Assembly (NCBI GenBank): GCA_028699795.1
Contig: JAQVTZ010000059.1
Location: 1 to 10,243 of the forward strand
Length of the DNA stretch: 10,243 nt
Direction of reading: 5' to 3'
From: Clostridia bacterium
Lineage (GTDB): Bacteria; Bacillota; Clostridia; Christensenellales; DTU072
Shown: one piece after another, positions 1 through 6,457 of the stretch
How positions within the stretch are numbered: position 1 is the first letter of the stretch
How the letters are laid out: each line of letters starts with the position of its first letter
The notes under the pieces: generated by a model
What the model was told of the DNA's origin: nothing
Databases searched by the model: none
The model's input: the letters and a program-made list of their open reading frames with translations, nothing else
Translations under genes and position numbers: made by a program

Positions 1-773
1 ACCACTCTGCCATTAAGAATAAAAGTCTGCAGGTTCCGGTTGCTTTTGTACAACGACGGCGACGAAATATATCCGCTCACCCGTATCGGTTGGGTAAAAT
101 CTTCTTTCATTGCCAGCATATTTGGGGAAGTATCGGCGGAAAACACTGTTTTTATCGCATTTTCTTGGCCGCTTCCGTCCGACAAGTAAACTTGCTTTCC
201 GTCCGCTTCATATTTAATCGCAATATGCGGATTGGCTAAGATTAGCTGAAACATTATCTTTGTCACATAAGATTCTTCTGTTCTTACACTTTTAAGGAAT
301 TTAAAGCGTACTGGAGTATTATAAAATAAATTACTAATTAGAATACTTGTGCCTTGATTATAAGCGATATCGTCAATAGTAACATTTTCCCCGCCCTTTG
401 CGGTAAGTTTTGCGCCACATTCGGCGCTCATATACTTAGATTTAATTTCGATTTCGGATACGGCGGCGATACTCGCCAAAGCCTCTCCGCGAAACCCGAG
501 TGTTGCGATACTGTCTAAGTCCGAAGCGGTTGTTATTTTGCCTGTTGCGTGAGGCAAAATGGTTTTATACAATTCTTCCTTTTCGATACCGCATCCGTCA
601 TCGGTAACCTCTATGGATTTGATTCCGCCCTGCGCTATCGCAACATTGATTTTGGTTGCGCCCGCATCAATGCTGTTTTCTACCAGTTCTTTCACTGCCG
701 ATGCGGGGTTTTCGACCACTTCTCCCGCTGCGATTCGATTATATACAGATGGCTCTAAAATGTTGATTTTCAT
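1..773 (-). CDS. mutL: DNA mismatch repair protein MutL, N-terminal part (runs off the left edge)
   Basis: MutL is the GHKL-family ATPase that couples mismatch recognition by MutS to downstream repair. About 257 codons are visible, covering the ATPase domain and the start of the second N-terminal subdomain. The sequence shows the IAAGEVVE block, KELVENSIDAGA (E29 general base, N33 Mg-ATP ligand), VTDDGCGI (D58), HATGKI, TLGFRGEALASIAAVS, NLFYNTPVRFKFLKS, and FILNGRVV at the window edge. The numbering of E29, N33 and D58 matches E. coli MutL exactly. Two normally conserved positions differ: the usual HATSKI is HATGKI and the usual FYNTPAR is FYNTPVR. The ATG at 773 overlaps the mutS TGA in an ATGA, and the nearest purine-rich stretch (AAAGGG) is about 11 nt upstream, so translation probably depends on coupling to mutS. 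The C-terminal endonuclease and dimerisation domain lies outside the window, so it cannot be said whether the DQHA(x)2E(x)4E nicking motif is present. Confidence 0.97.
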   Translation of the reverse strand, partial: MKINILEPSVYNRIAAGEVVENPASAVKELVENSIDAGATKINVAIAQGGIKSIEVTDDGCGIEKEELYKTILPHATGKITTASDLDSIATLGFRGEALASIAAVSEIEIKSKYMSAECGAKLTAKGGENVTIDDIAYNQGTSILISNLFYNTPVRFKFLKSVRTEESYVTKIMFQLILANPHIAIKYEADGKQVYLSDGSGQENAIKTVFSADTSPNMLAMKEDFTQPIRVSGYISSPSLYKSNRNLQTFILNGRV

Positions 774-3445
774 TTGGATCTATTCCCTTTTGTCTTTTTA
801 TTTGGCAGTTTCTTTTTTAGGTCAGATAGCAAAGTAAGCGCTTGTACAGGCGTCATTTCGTCTACATGGACATCCTCAAGTATGGACACGATTTCGTCTG
901 CAACTTTGTTTTCTTCGGCAAAAAAGCCCATTTGGTCTATTGGGATAGCGTCTTGCGAAGCGTTTGCGGTGATTTTTTCGTGAAATCCTCCACTTAAAGC
1001 GTGAGACTCTTCTAAGGTTTTCATAATATCTTTTGCGCGCTCAATGACTTTGGCGCTTACCCCGGCAAGAGAAGCGACTTCGATGCCGAAACTTTTACTT
1101 GCGCCGCCTCTGGCTATTTTATATAAAAACGTGATGCCGTCTTTGCCCTCTTTAATTAAAACATGATAATTTTTGAGGTCGGGAATGACGGTTTCCAATT
1201 CGCTGAGTTCGTGGTAATGCGTCGCAAAAAGCGTTTTAGCTTTTAGTTTGAGTGAAACATGCTCTACAATCGCCCACGCGATAGACAATCCGTCCAGCGT
1301 AGAGGTTCCCCTGCCGATTTCATCCAATATCAACAAACTGCGCGCGGTTGCGTTGTTAAGAATATTGGCGACTTCGGTCATCTCGACCATAAAAGTACTT
1401 TGTCCGAAAGCAAGGTTGTCGCTTGCGCCGATTCTGGTAAAAATTCTGTCTACAAGACAGATTTCGGCGCTGTCCGCGGGCACAAAGCTTCCCATATGCG
1501 CCATTAACACGATAAGCGCGACTTGCCGCATATAAGTAGATTTGCCCGCCATGTTGGGGCCAGTTACAATAAGCGTGCGGCTCGTGTCGTCCATTACCGT
1601 GTCGTTTGGCACAAACTCATTGGCTTTTTTGAGCGCTTCAACCACGGGATGTCTGCCGTTTTTAATGAGAATATGCTTATTTTTTTTGGAAATGACGGGA
1701 CAAACATATGCGTTTTCGTATGCCGAACAGGCAAACGAAAAAAGCGCGTCAAGCTCGGCAACGGCGCGGGCATTCGCCTGCAACGGCTTAATTGCGCGCG
1801 CGAGCACTTCTTTGATGTCAGCATACAGTTTTTCTTCCAGCTTTTGCGCTTTTTCTTCCGCCCCGAGGATTAACTCTTCCATTTTCTTGAGTTCGGGGGT
1901 GATAAATCGTTCCCCTGTGCTAAGCGTCTGTTTGCGCTCGTAACTGTAGGGTACTAAATTCAAATACGAATTGCTTACTTCGATATAGTAGCCAAATACA
2001 TTGTTGAATCCCAGTTTAAGCGTTTTGAGACCCGTAGATTCGCGCTCGCGCGCCTCATATTCGGCAAGCCATTTCTTTGCATTGGAGCGCGCAAGACGAT
2101 AGCCGTCCAGCTCTTCGTGGTAGCCGTTTTGGATGACGCCGCCGTCCTTAAGTGTCGGTGGAGCCTGCTCGTTGATTGCTTTTTTTATGAGTTCCCGAAT
2201 CGGTTCCAAGGGGTCTAATCTGCCATTTATTTGCTTTAAGTATTCAGTTTTTGCCTTAGATAACAGTTTTTTGAGTGTCGGAATTTGGGAGAGTGAATAA
2301 GCAACAGAGAGGCATTCACGCGGATTGATGCTGTTATACGCCAACTTATTGCAAAGCCGCTCTACATCCCGAATGCCGCCCAAAACACAGTCAAGTTCTG
2401 CCCTGAGACTGTTGTTTTTTACAAGCTCCCCTACCGCTGTTTGACGGAAGACGATTTCTTCGGCGTTTTGCAACGGTTCTTGAATCCAGCGTCTTAAACA
2501 CCGTCCGCCCATATTGGTTTTGGTTTTGTCCAGTACCCATAAAAGACTTCCGATACGCGATTTATCGGTAAGGGTTTCGGTCAGTTCGAGATTGCGTTTG
2601 GTGTTGTAGTCCAAAAACATTTGCCCCGCGTCGCGCATAAGACGGGGTGTCATAATATGCGAAAGCGTGCGTTTTTGGGTGCTTTCTATGTAATTCAGCA
2701 GGGCGCCGGCGGCGCAAACGGCATCGCGCGCGTCCTCCATCCCGATTGCGGCAAGATTATATATCGAATAAAACTCACGCAATGTTTTAGCCGCGTTGTC
2801 AAAATCGAAGGCGTAATTATAGTAATTTTGTGGTTTGGGAAGTTTGCCCGTTTGCACTGTTTCGGAATATTTGATGCGTTCGCAACCTTCACTGTTGCCT
2901 ATAATTTCGCTGGGCGAAATTGATAGAATGAAATCTTCTATTCTGTTCAGCCCGTTTTCGTCCAGCTCTTCCACTTTCATTTCACCTGTGGATACATCCA
3001 ACCAACACAACGCTCCCGATTGATTGTTGATAAATATAGATAAAATATAATTATTGCAGGTGCTGTCCAACAACTCGTCACTGGTTACAGTACCGGGCGT
3101 GATTACGCGGATAACATCCCGTTTTACCATGCCCTTTTGGTCTCCGGGAGCGGAAAGCTGTTCGCAAATAGACACTTTTTTGCCCAATTTGACGAGTTTG
3201 CCGATATAATTATCGGCTGCATGGTACGGTACGCCGCACATGGGCGCTCTTTCTTTCAGTCCGCAATCTCTGCCTGTGAGCGTGAGATCTAAAAGTTTGG
3301 ATACCTCCAATGCATCCTCAAAAAACATTTCATAAAAATCGCCCAGCCGATACATAAGTACGGTATCCGGATAATCCTTTTTCATAGACAGGTAATGCTG
3401 CATCATCGGTGAAAGTTTTGGCGCCATGCCCTTATTATTTGCCAT
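770..3445 (-). CDS. mutS: DNA mismatch recognition ATPase MutS
   Basis: MutS binds base-base mismatches and small loops and, on ATP binding, becomes a sliding clamp that recruits MutL. The 891 residues run through all MutS domains. The N-terminal mismatch-binding domain has GDFYEMFFEDA, with the F37-Y38-E39 mismatch wedge. Connector, lever and clamp regions fill roughly 130-560. The ABC-type ATPase has Walker A GPNMAGKST (629-637), the signature region DNLAFGQSTFMVEM (about 675-690), Walker B LLILDEIGRG (D708, E709) and H743 in FATHYHE. In the C-terminal extension QMGFF (838-842) resembles the beta-clamp-binding motif of MutS, and a final helical segment reads MTPVQALTLLSDLKKKL. The protein is slightly longer than E. 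coli MutS (853 aa). The ATG at 3445 is chosen because GGGGAG lies 9 nt upstream; the second in-frame ATG (3427) has a poorer site. The gene overlaps the end of miaB by 11 nt in a different frame and shares 4 nt with mutL, so the three are probably co-transcribed and coupled. Confidence 0.99.
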   Translation of the reverse strand: MANNKGMAPKLSPMMQHYLSMKKDYPDTVLMYRLGDFYEMFFEDALEVSKLLDLTLTGRDCGLKERAPMCGVPYHAADNYIGKLVKLGKKVSICEQLSAPGDQKGMVKRDVIRVITPGTVTSDELLDSTCNNYILSIFINNQSGALCWLDVSTGEMKVEELDENGLNRIEDFILSISPSEIIGNSEGCERIKYSETVQTGKLPKPQNYYNYAFDFDNAAKTLREFYSIYNLAAIGMEDARDAVCAAGALLNYIESTQKRTLSHIMTPRLMRDAGQMFLDYNTKRNLELTETLTDKSRIGSLLWVLDKTKTNMGGRCLRRWIQEPLQNAEEIVFRQTAVGELVKNNSLRAELDCVLGGIRDVERLCNKLAYNSINPRECLSVAYSLSQIPTLKKLLSKAKTEYLKQINGRLDPLEPIRELIKKAINEQAPPTLKDGGVIQNGYHEELDGYRLARSNAKKWLAEYEARERESTGLKTLKLGFNNVFGYYIEVSNSYLNLVPYSYERKQTLSTGERFITPELKKMEELILGAEEKAQKLEEKLYADIKEVLARAIKPLQANARAVAELDALFSFACSAYENAYVCPVISKKNKHILIKNGRHPVVEALKKANEFVPNDTVMDDTSRTLIVTGPNMAGKSTYMRQVALIVLMAHMGSFVPADSAEICLVDRIFTRIGASDNLAFGQSTFMVEMTEVANILNNATARSLLILDEIGRGTSTLDGLSIAWAIVEHVSLKLKAKTLFATHYHELSELETVIPDLKNYHVLIKEGKDGITFLYKIARGGASKSFGIEVASLAGVSAKVIERAKDIMKTLEESHALSGGFHEKITANASQDAIPIDQMGFFAEENKVADEIVSILEDVHVDEMTPVQALTLLSDLKKKLPNKKTKGNRSK

Positions 3446-4772
3446 TTTCGATTTCTCCCCACAAAGCCGAAGCTTTCGCTTTGGTAATTTTGATAGTCAA
3501 AAAACTTCCTATTTTGTCTTTGGAACCTTCAAAAGTAACTAGTCTTCCGCTCTCGGTACGCCCGCATAATTGGTTTTGGCGCGGCGCGTCTTCGGCCAAT
3601 ACTTCGTAAACGCCTCCGACATAGCTATCGCTTAACTCTTTGGATATGTTATTTTGTAATGCAATCAGTCTTGTTATTCGGTCTTTTTTGACCGAATACG
3701 GTATTTGCTCCATTCTTGCCGCGGCGGTGCCCGTGCGGGGAGAATAGACAAAAGTAAAAGCATTGCTGTACCTTACTTTGCGGACAAGGTCCATCGTGTC
3801 TTGGAAATCTTCTTCAGTCTCACCTGGGAAGCCGACCATAATATCCGTAGTGATGCCGCAATCGGGCATCTTTGCGCGGATTTTATCAATAATTTCCATG
3901 TACCTTTCTCTGGTGTACTTGCGATTCATTGCGGCAAGTATCTTATTGCTGCCAGCCTGTAACGGAAGATGAATATTATTGCAGAAATTGGGGGTTGCGG
4001 CAATGATATCAATTACTTTATCATTAAAATCTTTGGGGTGGGAAGTCATGAATCGCAAACGATATTTCCCGTCAATTTTGGCGATTTGCTCTAGCAACTC
4101 CGCAAAACCATAGCCATCTTTTCGGTCACTGCCATAGCTGTTGACATTTTGCCCTAACAAAGTGATCTCTTTATACCCTTCATCAATAAGCCCACGCACT
4201 TCCTGAAGTATCGTTTGCGGTTGTCGGCTTCTTTCGCGGCCTCGAACATACGGTACAATGCAATAGGTGCAAAAGTTGTCGCATCCGTAAATAATATTGA
4301 CCCAGGCGTTCGTACCCGAAGTACGATAAACAGGTCTGTTTTCGACAATTTCAGGTTTTTCATGCATCAGTACAGAAATATAACTTTTGCGCTTTATCCG
4401 CTTATTTTCTAGTATTTCTTCTACCTTAGCCGCCAATTCGTCTATATTGACGTTCCCGAGTATAATGTCGATAAACGGGAATTTTTTGATCAGGTTCTCC
4501 GCCGCACCTTCTTGTTGCATCATGCACCCGACAATTGCAATGATAACATCTTTTGATTGTTGCTTAAGATGTTTTAAATCGCCTATTTTACCTAGTATCT
4601 TTTTTTCGGCGGTATCACGGATGCAACAAGTATTAAATACAATCACTTGCGCGCTTTTAAGGTCTTTTGCTGGTTGCAAGCCGATCGCATTTAATGCGCC
4701 TGCTATTTCTTCGCTGTCGTGCACATTCATTTGACAGCCAAATGTTTCGATATGATATGTTAAAATGTCCAT
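3435..4772 (-). CDS. miaB: tRNA-2-methylthio-N6-isopentenyladenosine-37 synthase MiaB
   Basis: MiaB is a radical-SAM methylthiotransferase that converts i6A37 to ms2i6A37 in tRNAs reading codons that begin with U. The 445 residues show the three family domains. The N-terminal UPF0004 domain carries the three auxiliary-cluster cysteines: C13 in FGCQMNVHDSE, C49 in NTCCIRD and C83 in GCMMQQ. The radical-SAM core has the CxxxCxxC at C164, C168 and C171 within YGCDNFCTYCIVPYVRGRE. A C-terminal TRAM domain lies at about 372-437. The YGCxNFCTYCIVPYVRGRERSR block is typical of MiaB rather than RimO or MtaB. The start is well constrained: an in-frame TAA lies three codons upstream of the ATG, and the next Met (M15) is inside the FGCQMN motif. 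No Shine-Dalgarno sequence precedes this ATG, and a TATAAT box ends only 8 nt before it, so the mRNA may be leaderless. It is the first gene of a miaB-mutS-mutL unit, an order common in Clostridia. Confidence 0.97.
   Translation of the reverse strand: MDILTYHIETFGCQMNVHDSEEIAGALNAIGLQPAKDLKSAQVIVFNTCCIRDTAEKKILGKIGDLKHLKQQSKDVIIAIVGCMMQQEGAAENLIKKFPFIDIILGNVNIDELAAKVEEILENKRIKRKSYISVLMHEKPEIVENRPVYRTSGTNAWVNIIYGCDNFCTYCIVPYVRGRERSRQPQTILQEVRGLIDEGYKEITLLGQNVNSYGSDRKDGYGFAELLEQIAKIDGKYRLRFMTSHPKDFNDKVIDIIAATPNFCNNIHLPLQAGSNKILAAMNRKYTRERYMEIIDKIRAKMPDCGITTDIMVGFPGETEEDFQDTMDLVRKVRYSNAFTFVYSPRTGTAAARMEQIPYSVKKDRITRLIALQNNISKELSDSYVGGVYEVLAEDAPRQNQLCGRTESGRLVTFEGSKDKIGSFLTIKITKAKASALWGEIENGK
3455..3460 (-). 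promoter_or_regulatory. Ribosome binding site of mutS
   Basis: GGGGAG on the minus strand, 9 nt before the ATG at 3445, lies inside the last codons of miaB. It supports the upstream of two possible in-frame ATGs and means mutS can be initiated while miaB is still being translated. Confidence 0.75.
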
Positions 4773-4780
4773 AATATATT

Positions 4781-4809
4781 ATTATAACTGAAACAGAATT
4801 TGAAGTAAA
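4781..4809 (-). promoter_or_regulatory. Sigma-A-type promoter directly at the miaB start
   Basis: On the minus strand a -35 TTTACT (4809-4804, 4 of 6 consensus bases) is followed after exactly 17 nt by a perfect -10 TATAAT (4786-4781). The -10 ends 8 nt before the A of the miaB ATG (4772), so the expected start of transcription, about 6-8 nt after the -10, falls within a few bases of the start codon. This would drive miaB-mutS-mutL independently of the genes upstream. The match is read directly; activity and the leaderless transcript are inferred. Confidence 0.65.
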
Positions 4810-4826
4810 CAAATTAAAAAAGTTTC

Positions 4827-4856
4827 ATTATATTTAATAAGTAACATGTCTATAAA
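4827..4856 (-). promoter_or_regulatory. Second, weaker candidate promoter upstream of miaB
   Basis: On the minus strand TTTATA (4856-4851, 4 of 6 for a -35) is followed after 18 nt by TATAAT (4832-4827). It would give a leader of about 48 nt before the miaB ATG, still without a Shine-Dalgarno sequence. The region is so AT-rich that a TATAAT can occur by chance, hence the low confidence. Confidence 0.3.
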
Positions 4857-4880
4857 AGCGCATATAGGCATAGGCACACG

Positions 4881-4921
4881 GTATATTATTATAAAAAAAG
4901 GCTTAAATTAAAATACTATAC
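4881..4921 (-). other. AT-rich imperfect hairpin after the exonuclease gene
   Basis: On the minus strand the 14-nt arms 4921-4908 and 4894-4881 can pair at 12 of 14 positions around a 13-nt loop that contains a T-run. The hairpin begins 3 nt after the stop codon at 4925. Its stem is almost all A-T and no T-run follows it, so it is not a standard Rho-independent terminator. It might be a weak 3'-end structure. The distal arm contains a 13-nt sequence (TTATAATAATATA) repeated exactly at 4787-4775, beside the miaB start. Confidence 0.35.
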
Positions 4922-4924
4922 TCG

Positions 4925-6457
4925 TTACTCTACAAGTTTTTTCAGCAGTTTTGCGGTAACTTCCGCGTCATAAAACGCTCTGTGTGCATTATGAAACGGG
5001 ATATCGAACTTCTTGCAAAGCGTACTGAGATTTAGTTTTCCGCCAATCTTTTTTTCTTTTGCCAGTTTAAATGTATCTACGGTTGGGTTATCGAAATGAT
5101 AACGGTACTGTTTGCCCCAAAAAGACAAAAAATTGCAGTCGAATAAATCGATATTATGCCCTGCGAGTACCGCGCCGCGTGTAAACTTATAAAAATCTCC
5201 TATTACTTGCGCCAGTGTAGGCGCGTTTGCGACATCTTTATCATAGATATGATTTGTTTCGGATGCGCCTTCGGGAATAGGACATTGCGGGTTAATAAGG
5301 GTCGAAAAGGACTCGATCATTTTCCCATCGCGCATTTTTATCGCCCCTATTTCTATAATTTTATGTACTGTTGGATTAAGGCCTGTTGTTTCGAGATCAA
5401 AAACGACAAAATCCCCTTTTAAGTCTTCCGGTGTTTCCGCTATCGTATCAAATAATCCCGCTTGCTCTTCTTCGACATAAGGCACGGGAAAAACAGTTAT
5501 ATAGTTTTCTTCTTCTTCTAGGTATTCAATATCGTTTTGAATTGAAGCATAATTGATTTTGCATCGGGATATCCTGCGGATTTGCAAACTGAGATTATTG
5601 TTATAGTTGCTTAGTTTAACGGGGCCTTCGGCGCATACGAGCGTATCTTTGGGTACTTCTTTTTGGAATATTTCGGCGGCCTTTTCGTCTCTCGGAAAAT
5701 ATACGGCTTCTATTTGCCCTGTCGTATCGTCCAATTTCATGGTAAGAAAAGGCTTGCCTGTTGTTTTTGCGATTTTTAAAGAAATAGCAGTCACTTTTCC
5801 GCAAACCGTCTGATTATCGCTCTCTGCTTTTAATGCTTCTGATATGTATTTGGGCATTCTTGAGATAGCCCCTACCACGCTTTCGAGGTCGCTTACTTCA
5901 ATCACCTTTAGAGATGTTGTTTTTTGTGCCGCCGCTTTGCGCTTAATCATAGAAATATGGCTTTTCGGTTTATTATCCACAAAAAGTGCAACTTCTATAT
6001 GTTCCATGATTTTTGATTCCAGAAAAGTCGCAAGTTTTGCGGCATACCCGTTGTTTTCCATAAAGCTATACACATACGGCGGCAAGCACATCCGTACGGT
6101 TATCGTATCATAACCCGTTTCTATTGCGATATCGCAATCTGACATTTTGCGGTAAACAAGCGGCGATTCTTCATAAATGAAATCATTTACACATTTGATA
6201 ATATAAGACTCATCCGAAATCGTTTTTTTGTATAAAACCGTTGTATGATATGTAGGAGGGATGAGCTTACGAGTGATTGTCTCGACTTTTTCTCGCAACT
6301 CGTCAGTAAGTAAAAGGTCGTAGTCATTTGCGCGTAAAATCAATGTAATGACAAGAGTATTATCCCTGTTAAGGATTGCGGAAGACAGTTTAAAAATGCG
6401 TTCAGATTCCAATAGTTCGGAATTGAGATGATAGATATAACTCGCTCCGCCTTCCAT
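4925..6457 (-). CDS. PolC-like protein without polymerase: PolC N-terminal domains, OB fold and DEDDh 3'-5' exonuclease
   Basis: Predicted 3'-5' exonuclease of 510 residues at the position where Clostridia normally encode the replicative polymerase PolC (about 1400 aa), directly after ispG. Residues 1-180 resemble the PolC N-terminal domains I and II. Residues about 215-305 form an OB fold (VCGKVTAISLKIAKTTGKPF onward). An acidic linker at about 306-348 contains QAGLF (332-336), resembling a beta-clamp-binding pentapeptide. Residues 350-510 are a complete DEDDh exonuclease: D354 and E356 in FDLETTG, D440 in AGHNIDLFD, H492 and D497 in HRAFYDAE. In PolC the exonuclease is inserted in a PHP domain and followed by palm, fingers, thumb and a C-terminal clamp motif; here no PHP motif (HxH) and no polymerase module exist, and the next gene is miaB. 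The ATG abuts the ispG TAA, with AGAGGAG 6 nt upstream. The exonuclease is certain from its residues; descent from PolC is inferred from domain order and synteny. It might proofread for a separate DnaE-type polymerase or serve repair. Confidence 0.9.
   Translation of the reverse strand: MEGGASYIYHLNSELLESERIFKLSSAILNRDNTLVITLILRANDYDLLLTDELREKVETITRKLIPPTYHTTVLYKKTISDESYIIKCVNDFIYEESPLVYRKMSDCDIAIETGYDTITVRMCLPPYVYSFMENNGYAAKLATFLESKIMEHIEVALFVDNKPKSHISMIKRKAAAQKTTSLKVIEVSDLESVVGAISRMPKYISEALKAESDNQTVCGKVTAISLKIAKTTGKPFLTMKLDDTTGQIEAVYFPRDEKAAEIFQKEVPKDTLVCAEGPVKLSNYNNNLSLQIRRISRCKINYASIQNDIEYLEEEENYITVFPVPYVEEEQAGLFDTIAETPEDLKGDFVVFDLETTGLNPTVHKIIEIGAIKMRDGKMIESFSTLINPQCPIPEGASETNHIYDKDVANAPTLAQVIGDFYKFTRGAVLAGHNIDLFDCNFLSFWGKQYRYHFDNPTVDTFKLAKEKKIGGKLNLSTLCKKFDIPFHNAHRAFYDAEVTAKLLKKLVE

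Noticed and set aside
559..837. Plus-strand ORFs across the mutL start and mutS end
   Set aside because: The minus strand reads as unmistakable MutL here, with the ATGA junction to mutS; the plus-strand readings show no family motif.
1542..1943. A 133-codon plus-strand ORF inside mutS
   Set aside because: Lies opposite the Walker A region of mutS and its length is explained by codon constraints on the real gene.
4881..4921. Rho-independent terminator after the exonuclease gene
   Set aside because: The stem is almost purely A-T with two mismatches, the only T-run is in the loop, and no T-tract follows the stem.
4773..4924. Lost polymerase half of polC hidden by a frameshift after the exonuclease
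   Set aside because: Only 152 bp of AT-rich, non-coding DNA separates the stop from miaB; no polymerase motif appears in any frame.
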